Shown one piece after another: positions 15,886-25,110 of a stretch of 64,000 bases of DNA; position 1 is the stretch's first letter; every line of letters starts with the position of its first letter. The notes beneath the pieces are model-generated. The model made no database searches. It saw only the letters and a list, made by a program, of their open reading frames with translations, and had not been told where the DNA came from. The DNA is from Methylogaea oryzae (GTDB lineage: Bacteria; Pseudomonadota; Gammaproteobacteria; Methylococcales; Methylococcaceae): assembly GCF_019669985.1 (NCBI RefSeq), contig NZ_AP019782.1:156001-220000 (forward strand). Reading direction: 5' to 3'. The position numbers were made by a program, and so were the translations under genes.

Positions 15886-18800
15886 TTATGCCGTCGCGGC
15901 CGGCGGCGTGTTGCGCAAGACGGTTTGGAACGCTTCGGCCCGTAACGGTTGGTCGAAATAAAAGCCTTGGGCTTCTTCGCAGCCTCTTTCCAGGAGGAAT
16001 TGCAGCTGCCCTTCGGTTTCCACGCCCTCGCCCACCACGGTCAAACGCAGGCTGTGCGCCAGGTTGATGACCGCATTGACGATGGCGGCGTCGTCCACGT
16101 CCGTTTCCAGGTCGCGTACAAAACCTTTGTCGATTTTAAGGCAGTTGATGGGAAAACGCTTCAAATAGCTCAGGGACGAATAGCCCGTGCCGAAATCGTC
16201 CACCGCCAGTCTGACGCCCATATCGCTCAACGCCTTGAGGGTGTCCAGGGCGCCGTCGGTGTCCTTCATCAACGCGCTTTCGGTGAGTTCCAGCTCCAAG
16301 CATTGGGGCGTTAGGCCGGTTTCGTCCAGCGCCTGGCGCACGCTGTCGACGAAGTTGCGCTGGGTGAATTGCAATGCCGAAACGTTGACCGCCACGACCA
16401 GGTTTTGACCGCTGCTGCGTTGGAATTCCAGCATCTGCCGGCAGGCTTCCCGCAGGGCCCAGTCGCCGATGGGGACGATTAGGCCGCATTCCTCCGCCAC
16501 CGGGATGAAGCGCACCGGCGAGACGATGCCCAGCTTCGGATGGTTCCAGCGCAGCAGCGCTTCGCAACCGACGACGCGGCGCTGCTTGATGTCCACTTTG
16601 GGTTGGTAGTAAAGCTCCAGCTCGCCCCGCTCCAACGCGCCGCGCAGGCCGTTCTCCAGGTGCAGACGCTCGTGGGCGGCGGCGTTCATCTCCTCGTTGA
16701 AGAACTGGTACGCGCCGCGGCCGGCCTGTTTGGCGTGGTACATGGCCGAGTCGGCGTTTTTCATTAACGTGACGATGTCGGTGCCGTCCAGGGGGTATAT
16801 CGCCACGCCGATGCTGGAGGATATGGTCAGCGGGTGCCCGTCGATCATGGCGCTGTCCGCCAGCGTGTCGAGTATTTTTTGCGCCACGTGGGCGGCGCCG
16901 TCGCCGTCCGTTTCCGGCAATACCACCAGGAATTCGTCGCCGCCCAGGCGGCCCACGGTGTCCACTTCCCGCAGGCAGCCGCTCACCCGCTTGGCCACTT
17001 CCTGCAGCAAGCCGTCGCCGACGTGGTGGCCGAGCGAGTCGTTGATGAATTTGAAACGGTCCAGGTCGAGGAACAGCACCGCCATATTGGTGTCGCCCCG
17101 GTCGGCGGCGAGCAAGGCTTGTTGTATGCGGTCGCGGGTCAGGTTGCGGTTGGGCAGCTGCGTCAGCTCGTCGTAATGGGCGAGGAACTGGATGCGGTCC
17201 TCGGCTTGCTTGCGTTCAGTGATGTCGGAAAAAATGGCGACGTAGTGGCCGATGCCGCCGGCGTCGTCCCGCGCCACGCTGATGGACAGCCATTCCACGT
17301 AGAACTCGCCGTTTTTGCGGCGGTTCCAGATTTCGCCCTGCCAGTAGCCGGCGTCCTGCAGGCTCTGCCACAGGCGCTGGTAGAACGCCGCCGGCTGCCG
17401 GCCGGAACTGAGCATCTTGGGGTTTTTGCCGATCACTTCGTCCTGGCTGTAGCCGGTGATGTGCTCGAACGCCGGGTTGACGGCGATGATGGTGTTGTTC
17501 GCGTCGGTGATGACGATGGCTTCGGAGGCGGTCTTGAACACCTGCTCGGACAGGCGCAGTTTTTCCTCCGCCTGCTTGCGGTCGGTGACGTTGGTGGCGA
17601 TGCCGCCCAGGTAGCGGTTGCCGTGGCGGTCGCTGAAAGGGAACTTCACCGACAGCCAAGTCTCCAGCCGGCCCTTGCGCACGGCCCGTTCTTCCATCAC
17701 CTGGGCCTTGTGGCCCGCCAATACCGCCAGGTCGTTGTCGCGGAACGCTTGGGCGGCGTCCTTCGGCCACAGATCCTCGTCGGTTTTGCCCTGCCATTGT
17801 TCCGGCGAGGTGAAGCCGAAGCCTTTGGCGTAGGCCTTGTTGATGTAGATCAGCCGGCCTTGGGCATCCTTGACGAAGGCCAGGCCGGGGCTGTTGTCCA
17901 TGAACAGGTTGAAGCGGTCCTGGCTCTCCAGCATTTTAGCGTTGGCTTTTTCCAGTCGCCGCCGTTGCAGCTGGGTGTTGTAGAGATGCCCGGCGAAGGC
18001 GCAACTGAGCAGTACGCCGACGGCCAGCACCACTTCCGGTTGCCGGCTGCGCCGATCTTCCAGGTAAGCGGGGGTGGGGTGTAGCTGCAACAGCCATTGG
18101 CGGCCGGCCACGTCGACGGTGCGGACGAAATCCAGTCCGCGATTGCGGGCAACGGCGATGTCGCTGTTTTTCGCCAGGCGATGGTAGATCAGCTCGTCGT
18201 GCTGATGGGTGTGGAGGTAGAACAGCACATCGACGCCTTGCTCCGGAAGCCCGGCGATGACGCCTTGCACCAGGTCGTCCAAGCGCAGGTCGGCGGCGAC
18301 GAAGCCGCGCAATTGCCGACGGCGTTCCGCCGGTGTCTGCAAATGCGGGTTCCGGTAAATCGGCAGGGACAAGATGACCCTGCCGTTATTGGTTGCCGCC
18401 GCGTCGCCCTTTTGCGTGCTGAAATGGTAGGGGATGAACGTGGTCGCTTGGCCCGTATCCGCCGCCAGCCATTTGTATTCCATTTGCGCCGGGTTAGAGG
18501 CCACGTCGAATCCCAGCGCGCTGTCCTGCGCCGTGCGGGTGACTTCGTAGTAAACCGGCAAATGCGCCGTGCGTTCCCGCGCTCGCTCGAAGCCGGCGGT
18601 GGGGCCGGCTTCGACGAATTGGAATTCGGCTATCCCGTCCTGCCGCGCTTTGGCTTCGAAGGAAGCCCGTTCGTTGAGGGGGACCAGCGGCTGCCACTGC
18701 AAACGGTCGAGCTCGGGCAGCCATTGCAGCATTTCGCGCCCATAGCCTTGGAATTGGTCGCGGCCGACCGAGTCGCCGACGGTGAGCAAGGCGCCGACTG

Positions 18801-19068
18801 CGCGCAGCCCGTCGACCGCCCGAAGCAGCCGCATGTTCAGCATTTCGGCCCTCTCGGCCCCCACTTCTTCCAAATCCCGCTGCGCCGCGTCTTGTTGCGC
18901 GTTGCTGGACAGGTGGGAAAAAAAAGCGGATGCCGCCAACCCCAGCAGGAGCAGGGCGAAGGCGGCATTGGTCCACGCCGCCGGCGATGCCGGTTCCCGG
19001 GCGCTGTGTTCGGAGGAGGGCGCAGGCGAGTCCGCCTGCGGCGGAGAGGGCGGTACCGGGCTTGTCAT
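15886..19068 (-). CDS. CHASE-PAS-PAS-GGDEF-EAL c-di-GMP signalling protein
   Basis: A 1060-residue membrane protein. After a Pro/Ser-rich start there is a TM helix (about 35-55), a periplasmic CHASE sensor domain (about 95-310, with LQWQPLVP and GFERARERTAHLPVYYEVTR), a second TM helix (VVLAVGVLLSCAFAGHLY), then two PAS domains (about 385-500 and 510-625, the second with GKNPKMLSSGRQPAAFY). The GGDEF site is intact (GGDEF near 709-713) and the EAL domain starts CEALLRWNHP (E836) with DDFGTGYSSLSYLKRFP and VGEGVE. Both synthase and phosphodiesterase motifs look active, so net activity cannot be predicted. GGAG lies 8 bp before ATG. Confidence 0.93.
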   Translation of the reverse strand: MTSPVPPSPPQADSPAPSSEHSAREPASPAAWTNAAFALLLLGLAASAFFSHLSSNAQQDAAQRDLEEVGAERAEMLNMRLLRAVDGLRAVGALLTVGDSVGRDQFQGYGREMLQWLPELDRLQWQPLVPLNERASFEAKARQDGIAEFQFVEAGPTAGFERARERTAHLPVYYEVTRTAQDSALGFDVASNPAQMEYKWLAADTGQATTFIPYHFSTQKGDAAATNNGRVILSLPIYRNPHLQTPAERRRQLRGFVAADLRLDDLVQGVIAGLPEQGVDVLFYLHTHQHDELIYHRLAKNSDIAVARNRGLDFVRTVDVAGRQWLLQLHPTPAYLEDRRSRQPEVVLAVGVLLSCAFAGHLYNTQLQRRRLEKANAKMLESQDRFNLFMDNSPGLAFVKDAQGRLIYINKAYAKGFGFTSPEQWQGKTDEDLWPKDAAQAFRDNDLAVLAGHKAQVMEERAVRKGRLETWLSVKFPFSDRHGNRYLGGIATNVTDRKQAEEKLRLSEQVFKTASEAIVITDANNTIIAVNPAFEHITGYSQDEVIGKNPKMLSSGRQPAAFYQRLWQSLQDAGYWQGEIWNRRKNGEFYVEWLSISVARDDAGGIGHYVAIFSDITERKQAEDRIQFLAHYDELTQLPNRNLTRDRIQQALLAADRGDTNMAVLFLDLDRFKFINDSLGHHVGDGLLQEVAKRVSGCLREVDTVGRLGGDEFLVVLPETDGDGAAHVAQKILDTLADSAMIDGHPLTISSSIGVAIYPLDGTDIVTLMKNADSAMYHAKQAGRGAYQFFNEEMNAAAHERLHLENGLRGALERGELELYYQPKVDIKQRRVVGCEALLRWNHPKLGIVSPVRFIPVAEECGLIVPIGDWALREACRQMLEFQRSSGQNLVVAVNVSALQFTQRNFVDSVRQALDETGLTPQCLELELTESALMKDTDGALDTLKALSDMGVRLAVDDFGTGYSSLSYLKRFPINCLKIDKGFVRDLETDVDDAAIVNAVINLAHSLRLTVVGEGVETEGQLQFLLERGCEEAQGFYFDQPLRAEAFQTVLRNTPPAATA

Positions 19069-19343
19069 GCCGGTGCTCCGCTCGGCGCGTTGGGGTGGGC
19101 CGGGCCCGCCGCTGGGAGAGGCTCGTCTGCTTTGGGCGGGCGCGAAGCCGGTAAGAGGCTGGCGCGGGCAGCGAACTTGGGATTGGTCATGGGGCGACGA
19201 AAGCAGCCTGTGGCAAATAGCATTAACGATTGTAGGGAAGTTTATGGCGTATTGACGCTCGCTCCCAAATAAAAATGTGCGCTGGTTCTCGTTTAGTGGA
19301 AGGTGCGCCGATCGGCTACAATTCGGGTTCTCACCGAGGATAT

Positions 19344-20528
19344 ATGCCCGCCATGTCCGCCCAATCCGCAGCCAAACCTTTGTTCATCGACACCGCCGCA
19401 TCCCTGAATGCGTTTTGCCAATCCATCGCGGGCTGTACTTGGCTGGCCATGGATACCGAGTTCCTGCGCGACAAGAGCTACTATCCGCAGTTCTGCTTGC
19501 TGCAAATCGCCGCCGACGGCCACGTGGCCTGCATCGATCCCCAGGCTTTGCCGGACCTGGGGCCGCTGCTGGACATCCTGTACGATCCCAAAGTCACCAA
19601 AGTGCTGCACGCGGCCCGCCAGGACATGGAGATTTTTCACCAGCGCTACGGCCGTTTGCCCGCGCCGGTGTTCGACACGCAGATCGCCGCGCCCTTGCTG
19701 GGCTATGCCGACCAGATCGGTTACGCCGGTTTGGTGCAGGAGCTGCTGGGCAAGCAGCTGGAAAAAGGCCATTCCCGCACGGATTGGTCGCAGCGGCCGT
19801 TAAGCGCCGATCAGCTGAAATACGCGGCGGATGACGTCATCTACTTGGCCCGTTTGTACCCGGAGTTGTGCAATCGGCTGGAAGCCCTGGGACGCTTGGA
19901 CTGGCTGTCCAGCGACTTTCAAGCGCTATGCGACCCGGCGCTGTACGAGAATCCGCCGGAAAACGCCTGGATGCGTTTGAGCGGCGCGTTCAAGCTGAAA
20001 GGCGCGGCGTTGTCCGTGCTGCAGGCCGTCGCTGCTTGGCGGGAGCGCACCGCGCAGAAAGAAAACCAGCCGCGCGGCTGGGTGTTGAAGGACGATGTGT
20101 TGTTCGACCTGGCCCGCTTGCAGCCCAAAGGCATGGAGCAGCTGCAAACCCTGCGCGCCATCGGCGACCGTACCCTCAAACGCCACGGCGACGAGCTCTG
20201 CGCCCTGGTGCGCCACGCCGTCGCCCAGCCGCCGCAACCCTTGGCGCTCAAAGCCCGTTCGGCGCCGGCTACGCCGGAGCGGGAGGCGCTGCTGGACGTG
20301 TTGGGCGCCGTGGTGCGGCTGCTGGCCGAGCGCCATACCCTCAACCCGGCGGTGGTGGCCGGCCGCAAGGATTTGGAGGCCTTGGTCGCCGGCGAGCAAA
20401 ACTGCAAGCTGCGGGAGGGCTGGCGCCACCACCTGGTGGGGGCCGAGCTGGAGGCGCTGCTGCGCGGCGAGCACGATTTGCGCGTGGTGGCCGGCCGCTT
20501 GCGCCTGGAACCGCGTCCTCCCGGCTAA
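19344..20528 (+). CDS. rnd: Ribonuclease D
   Basis: A 394-residue DEDD exonuclease that trims tRNA precursors. ExoI motif MDTEFLR (D37, E39), ExoII around HAARQDMEIF, ExoIII KYAADDVIYL; a HRDC domain follows (about 215-295, with QKENQPRGWVLKDDVLFDLARLQP-type sequence) and a C-terminal second HRDC-like region. Start ATG 19344 has GAGG 4 bp upstream; ATG 19353 (MSAQSAAK) is an alternative with longer spacing. The next gene begins 3 bp after its stop. The 275 bp upstream, shared with the divergent GGDEF-EAL gene, holds no other gene I can support. Confidence 0.92.
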   Translation: MPAMSAQSAAKPLFIDTAASLNAFCQSIAGCTWLAMDTEFLRDKSYYPQFCLLQIAADGHVACIDPQALPDLGPLLDILYDPKVTKVLHAARQDMEIFHQRYGRLPAPVFDTQIAAPLLGYADQIGYAGLVQELLGKQLEKGHSRTDWSQRPLSADQLKYAADDVIYLARLYPELCNRLEALGRLDWLSSDFQALCDPALYENPPENAWMRLSGAFKLKGAALSVLQAVAAWRERTAQKENQPRGWVLKDDVLFDLARLQPKGMEQLQTLRAIGDRTLKRHGDELCALVRHAVAQPPQPLALKARSAPATPEREALLDVLGAVVRLLAERHTLNPAVVAGRKDLEALVAGEQNCKLREGWRHHLVGAELEALLRGEHDLRVVAGRLRLEPRPPG

Positions 20529-20531
20529 GCC

Positions 20532-22082
20532 ATGGCGCCGCCGCCGCTGATCCAGGCGCTGCTTAACCCGGCCGTTTATCCGGCCGGCGCGGATCGGGTC
20601 GAGCTGGCGGAAACCCACATCTCCTGGGTGCTTTTGGCGGGCGACTACGCCTACAAGATCAAAAAGCCGGTGGACTTCGGCTTTCTCGACTTCTCCTCCC
20701 TGGCCAAGCGCCGCCACTACTGCGAAGAGGAACTGCGCCTCAACCGCCGTCTGGCGCCCGACCTGTACCTGGACGTGTTGCCCATCGCCGGCACGGCGGA
20801 AGCGCCCATTCTGGGCGGCGCCGGCGCAGCGCAGGAATACGCCGTGCTCATGCGCCGTTTCGACGAGGACGCCCGCTACTGCCGCTTGGCGGAGGCGGGG
20901 CGGCTGGGCGCGGAGCAGGTCGACGCGCTGGCTGACCTGCTGGCCGACTTCCACGCCCGCGCTCCTCGCGACGGCCAAGACGCGCCGGAGGCGTTCCGCA
21001 AGGCGGTCGAGGAAAACTTCACTCCCCTGCTGGCGCGTTGGCCGGATGCCGACTCCGCGAGACGGCGCGAGCTCGACGCCCTGCATCGTTGGGCGACGGA
21101 ACGGCTGGAGCGGCTGCGCGCCCTGCTGGTCCAGCGCCAACGTGAGGGCCGCGTGCGCGAATGCCACGGCGATCTGCACCTGGGCAATCTGGTCTGGCAC
21201 GAGCGCAAATCCCTGCCGTTCGACTGCATCGAATTCAGCGCGGGCCTGCGCTGGCTGGACGTGCTGAGCGAGCTGGCCTTCACCGCCATGGACCTGGAGG
21301 CCTACGGGCTTCCGCGCCTGGCTTGGCGGTTGCTGAACCGCTATTTGGAGCACACCGGCGATTACGCCGGCTTGGCGCTGTGGGACGACTACCGCGTTTA
21401 CCGCGCCTTGGTGCGGGCCAAAGTGGCGGCATTAGGCGCCGGCGCCGTTTTGGAGGGCGCGTCCTTGGCCGCCTGCGAGCGCTATCTGGCCCTGGCCGGA
21501 CGCATCGCCCACGGCCGCCGGCCTTGGCTGGTCATCACCTGCGGCGTTTCCGGCAGCGGCAAAACCCGGCTGAGCGGGATGCTGCTGGAGGTGTTGGAGG
21601 CCGCGCGGCTGCGCAGCGACGTGGAACGCAAGCGGTTGCACGGCCTGGCGGCGACGGCGGCCAGCGGATCCGGCCTGGGAGACGGTCTTTACAGCCGGGA
21701 CGCCAGCCGTCGCACCTACCGGCATTTGCTGGACACCGCCGAAGCGCTGTTGCGCGCCGGCCAGCCCGTCATCGTCGACGCGGCCTTTCTCGGAAAGCAT
21801 GATCGCGACGCTTTTCGTCGTCTGGCCGAAGCTTGCGAAGTTCCTTTCCTTATTCTGCACACCGTCGCCCCCGCCGGCTTGCTGCGCGAACGAGTCGCGC
21901 AACGCTTGAGGGCCGGCGGGGACGCTTCCGAAGCCACGCCGGCGGTGTTGGAGCGGCAGCTGGCGGTTTTCGAGCCCCTGGCCGGCGAGGAGGCGCTATG
22001 CGCGGTGACGGTGGATACCGGCGCTGGCGTCGGCGAGGAGGCGCTTACGGCCGATATCGCCCGGCGTTTGCGCCTAGCGTAG
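20532..22082 (+). CDS. Two-domain kinase: APH-like + P-loop (COG2187/COG0645 type)
   Basis: A 516-residue protein with two nucleotide-handling domains. Residues about 20-320 resemble the aminoglycoside phosphotransferase fold (YAYKIKKPVDFGFLDF near residue 40 and the catalytic CHGDLHLGNLVW near 210). Residues about 330-510 are a P-loop kinase with Walker A GVSGSGKTRLS and R-S-D-V-E-R-K-R as in gluconate/zeta-toxin-like kinases. Family knowledge: this fusion is widespread but its substrate is not established. It is translationally close to rnd (3 bp gap), and its last 9 bp overlap the convergent hydrolase gene. Confidence 0.82.
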   Translation: MAPPPLIQALLNPAVYPAGADRVELAETHISWVLLAGDYAYKIKKPVDFGFLDFSSLAKRRHYCEEELRLNRRLAPDLYLDVLPIAGTAEAPILGGAGAAQEYAVLMRRFDEDARYCRLAEAGRLGAEQVDALADLLADFHARAPRDGQDAPEAFRKAVEENFTPLLARWPDADSARRRELDALHRWATERLERLRALLVQRQREGRVRECHGDLHLGNLVWHERKSLPFDCIEFSAGLRWLDVLSELAFTAMDLEAYGLPRLAWRLLNRYLEHTGDYAGLALWDDYRVYRALVRAKVAALGAGAVLEGASLAACERYLALAGRIAHGRRPWLVITCGVSGSGKTRLSGMLLEVLEAARLRSDVERKRLHGLAATAASGSGLGDGLYSRDASRRTYRHLLDTAEALLRAGQPVIVDAAFLGKHDRDAFRRLAEACEVPFLILHTVAPAGLLRERVAQRLRAGGDASEATPAVLERQLAVFEPLAGEEALCAVTVDTGAGVGEEALTADIARRLRLA

Positions 22083-22724
22083 CGGAGCCGCCCGGTCTCC
22101 CACGAACGGATTGGAGCGTCGTTCCTCGCCGAATGTGGACATGGGGCCGTGGCCGGGGATGAAGGCGACGTCGTCGCCCAGAGGCCAGAGGCGCTCGCGG
22201 ATGGAGCGCAGCAGGGTGTTTAAGTCGCCGCGGGGGAAATCGGTGCGGCCGATGGAGCCCTGGAACAGCACGTCGCCCACCAAGGCCAGCCGGTCGGCCG
22301 GCGAATAGAACACCACGTGGCCGGGCGTGTGTCCCGGGCAATGCAGCACCTCCAACTCCGCCTCGCCGACCGTCACCGTATCGCCATCCTCCAGCCAGCG
22401 ATCCGGCTCGAACGCGGGTATCGGCGGCAGTCCGAACATGCGTCCTTGCTCGGGCAGCATGTCTATCCAGAAACGCTCTTCCTTGTGCGGCCCTTCCACC
22501 GGGATGCCCAAGCGCTGCGCCAATTCCGCCACGCCGCCGGCGTGGTCGATGTGGCCGTGGGTGACGAGGATTTTTTCCAGCGTCAGTCCGCGCCGTTCCG
22601 CTTGGGTGAGGATTTGATCCACGTCGCCGCCGGGATCCACTACGGCGCCTCGCAGCGTGGCGTCGCACCAGAGCAGTGTGCAGTTTTGCTGAAAAGGGGT
22701 GACGGGAACGATGAAGTAACGCAT
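22074..22724 (-). CDS. Metallo-beta-lactamase-fold hydrolase (YcbL / glyoxalase II-like)
   Basis: A 216-residue enzyme beginning MRYFIVPVTPFQQNCTLLWCD, the standard opening of YcbL-type type II glyoxalases. The dinuclear-metal motif THGHIDHAGG, the downstream HCPGHTPGH, a bridging Asp in LALVGDVLFQGSIGRTDFP and a terminal FIPGHGP supply the complete ligand set. An ATG 12 codons upstream lacks support. Likely hydrolyses S-lactoylglutathione or a related thioester. The start faces a long gene-poor region; the stop overlaps the kinase gene by 9 bp. Confidence 0.88.
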   Translation of the reverse strand: MRYFIVPVTPFQQNCTLLWCDATLRGAVVDPGGDVDQILTQAERRGLTLEKILVTHGHIDHAGGVAELAQRLGIPVEGPHKEERFWIDMLPEQGRMFGLPPIPAFEPDRWLEDGDTVTVGEAELEVLHCPGHTPGHVVFYSPADRLALVGDVLFQGSIGRTDFPRGDLNTLLRSIRERLWPLGDDVAFIPGHGPMSTFGEERRSNPFVGDRAAPLR

Positions 22725-23467
22725 TGATCCACTATACCGCGAAATGGCGGTCGGCATCACGTCGCGCTGCCGGCCGGTTTTTCCCGGCCTTAGCCGGAAC
22801 CCGCGGCGATAGGTTTGTTGAGGTCAGGTTCCAATACGGGATATGGGGTTTTTAATCATGGGCCGGCCGGGTATTGTTACGTTTCCGAGACAGTACGGTT
22901 ACAGTCAGGATACGGTATCGCCGTTTCTTTCGGGAAAAGCCTGGTTTTTCCCGCCCTCTGAGGTTTTCACTAGCTGGTTTCTTCGGGGCCGTTGCCCATA
23001 ATCCCCGGCACGTTGTGCGTCCCGCTTGCATTTCGGTTGTATATAAGCGCTTGCTTCTGAGTGCCCCGGCGCATAGCGATCGCCTCGATTTGGATGTTTC
23101 TTTAAGGCTATCGGATTATGGAATTCTTTATTTGCAAAAAAGCTAAAAAGATCATGTCTTTAAAGCATTGCCGAAACAATGCGGCTGTCAGCCGGTGTCG
23201 CGATGCCAGCGGCATATCGATACATTGCAATGACGATCGAGAAGCTGTGGTCAGCAAAAAGTATACGGCTGACGAGGTTTTTGCCCATGAATGTATCAGC
23301 GAGTATCGCTCGAAATGCATGGCTGAATCATGAGGGCGGAACGGCGCAGCGACGTAATGATTCGAGCGGGCAAGGCCCGGACGCCGCTGTATCGGTAATC
23401 ATGGAGCGCGGCTGGTTCGTCGCCGCGGCAAAGTGGGGTGCAAGTGTTTGTCTATCGTATTAGGAGT
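22725..23467. other. Gene-poor, lower-GC intergenic stretch
   Basis: This 743-bp stretch has visibly lower GC than its neighbours and no ORF with a convincing start and protein-like composition, apart from a weak 71-codon candidate at 23118-23333. No repeat, tRNA or insertion sequence end is evident. It may carry promoter elements for the 23468 or 24337 genes. Confidence 0.5.
23118..23333 (+). CDS. Possible small Cys-containing protein, unrecognised
   Basis: A 71-codon ORF starting MEFFICKKAKKIMSL in the AT-richer stretch, with AAGG 10 bp upstream. It has five Cys residues and an ordinary amino-acid mix (KKYTADEVFAHECISEYRSKC), unlike the Arg/Ala/Gly-rich shadows elsewhere in this window. 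I do not recognise it, and it may be chance. Confidence 0.25.
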   Translation: MEFFICKKAKKIMSLKHCRNNAAVSRCRDASGISIHCNDDREAVVSKKYTADEVFAHECISEYRSKCMAES

Positions 23468-24013
23468 ATGCCGTTAATTCACGGCGGCGAGAAGTTTCAG
23501 GCATCGTTTCGGAATAACGTGGCGCCGAGCAGGATTGTCGTGTTTTCCGAGGCGTTAACCATCGATTCCCATGGAACCTGCGTCATCGTTAAGGACGTTG
23601 GTGCGCGGCAAACCAAGTATTTGATGATTGGCGAGCCCGCCTGCCAAGCCTGCGGGAAATGCGCAAGGGTGCCCTTGCTGGCGGATACGATACTCGTCGA
23701 CGGCCGGGAAACGGAGGTGGAGCTGAAATGCTACGATTTACGGGTGTCTGAAGCGGCCAAAGCCTATTGCATGGCGCGGGGCGTTCGTTTGACGCAATTA
23801 TCGAAACGGTCCACTATCGTTTTACGCAATGCCGCGCAGGGAGCCGCTAGCCCGAAAGCGGCGCTTCCGGTATATCGTTGCCAAACCGCCAGGCCGCAGG
23901 ACGCGGCCACGGACGATCTGCGGTTGCGTTATGGTTTTCGCGGACGTTTCGACAGAATATCCAGCGGTTTTGTGTGGGATATCGGCTGCAGCGCGCAGCG
24001 GCATAACGTTTGA
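23468..24013 (+). CDS. Hypothetical protein with CxxCxxC cluster
   Basis: A 181-codon ORF from ATG 23468 (an AGGAG is immediately upstream but unusually close, so a start in the preceding ten codons is possible). Residues about 15-120 look protein-like, with beta-strand-rich sequence (RIVVFSEALTIDSHGTCVIVKDVG) and a C-x2-C-x2-C cluster in EPACQACGKCARVP, which could bind Zn or an Fe-S centre. The last 50 residues are Arg-rich and look like non-selected sequence, suggesting degradation or a frameshift near 23840. I do not recognise the family. It lies 320 bp upstream of the LuxR-globin gene. Confidence 0.4.
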   Translation: MPLIHGGEKFQASFRNNVAPSRIVVFSEALTIDSHGTCVIVKDVGARQTKYLMIGEPACQACGKCARVPLLADTILVDGRETEVELKCYDLRVSEAAKAYCMARGVRLTQLSKRSTIVLRNAAQGAASPKAALPVYRCQTARPQDAATDDLRLRYGFRGRFDRISSGFVWDIGCSAQRHNV

Positions 24014-24336
24014 TCGGCCGCGCGCGGCGTGCGTAGGCTATAAAACCGGCATAGCCTGCGCATTTCACCAGCTATGCAATGTGCTGTATTGACGCGATGC
24101 TCTCCCGATCCTGTTCAGGGTCCTGATTCTTGCCGGGCTAAGCTTGACGATGATCGCTGCAAGGCAGCGAAGGGATCTTAGGAATAAGAACCTGCGTCGG
24201 GTGCGCGCGGCGGGTCGTCGGAGGAATGCTTATCGTAAGCGGTTCCGCATAGGGGCGATGCCGTATATAGGCGAACGCGGCGTTTTTGTGTTACGAATGC
24301 ATTCGACTTCGAGACATCGGATAGCTGGGGGGTGCT

Positions 24337-25044
24337 ATGTGCGTATTAACAGAGCGCGAGCGGCAGTGCGCCGCGCTGCTGGCCGAAGGGAAGCGGCTCG
24401 ATGAAGCGGCCCACATTATCGGCATTTCCAAGCGGACGCTGGATTTCCATTTATCCAACGCCCGCCGCAAACTCAACGCCAAAACGACCACCCAGGCGGT
24501 GTTGCTGTACAGCGCCTGCGGCTGCTCCTCGCACGGGGTAAGCAGGACGACGGATAGGCGGGCCAATCAGCGCCGTCGTTTCGACAAGGTGTCCATGCTG
24601 ATGTTGTCCCGGCCGGCGGCTTCGAGCAACGCTCGGAGCTGGATACAGACCCTGGTGGATAAGAGCTACGTGCGCTGCGCAACGACCGGCCGCTTCGCCA
24701 GCGATTTTTACCAGGCTTTTCTAAACAGTTCGCCGCTGGTCGCGGAAAAGTTCGCAAACACCGACATGGAGCATCAAGCCCGTTTGTTGGACTACGCCAT
24801 CCGGACCCTGATTTTGTTTTTTCGGGATCCGATGGCGGTGACGGTGGAAACGATCAGGGCGTTGGGCGTGTTGCATGACCGGCAGCACCTGAACATCGAC
24901 CCGAGCCTTTACGATCCCTGGCTGGACGCGTTGCTGGCCGCCGTGGAAAAAAACGATCCCGACTTCAATCGTCAACTGGCGAATGCCTGGGGGCAGGTTG
25001 TGCGCCACGGCGTTGCGGCGATGCGATCGGTGCGCGAAGGCTAG
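24337..25044 (+). CDS. LuxR-type HTH fused to a globin domain
   Basis: A 235-residue protein. Residues 4-55 form a LuxR/FixJ-type HTH (LTERERQCAALLAEGK, then IIGISKRTLDFHLSNARRKL), placed at the N-terminus rather than the usual C-terminus. A Cys/Arg-rich linker (60-82) follows. Residues about 105-232 match a bacterial single-domain globin: FYQAFLNSSPLVAEKF, an E-helix region DMEHQARLLDYAI, the F-helix RALGVLHDRQHLNI with H180 as the likely proximal haem ligand, LYDPWLDALL, and an H-helix ending AWGQVVRHGVAAM. A GGGGGG run lies 5 bp before ATG. I infer a haem-based gas- or redox-responsive DNA-binding regulator. The 323 bp upstream (24014-24336) have no supported gene; a 7-bp stem TCGCTGC/GCAGCGA with a triloop sits at 24154-24170. 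Confidence 0.75.
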   Translation: MCVLTERERQCAALLAEGKRLDEAAHIIGISKRTLDFHLSNARRKLNAKTTTQAVLLYSACGCSSHGVSRTTDRRANQRRRFDKVSMLMLSRPAASSNARSWIQTLVDKSYVRCATTGRFASDFYQAFLNSSPLVAEKFANTDMEHQARLLDYAIRTLILFFRDPMAVTVETIRALGVLHDRQHLNIDPSLYDPWLDALLAAVEKNDPDFNRQLANAWGQVVRHGVAAMRSVREG

Positions 25045-25110
25045 CGGCGGGGCAGGGGTGTTCAGGCACGCGGCTGGAAGAGGCGAGCGCGTCATCGGCT
25101 TGAGTCCGCC

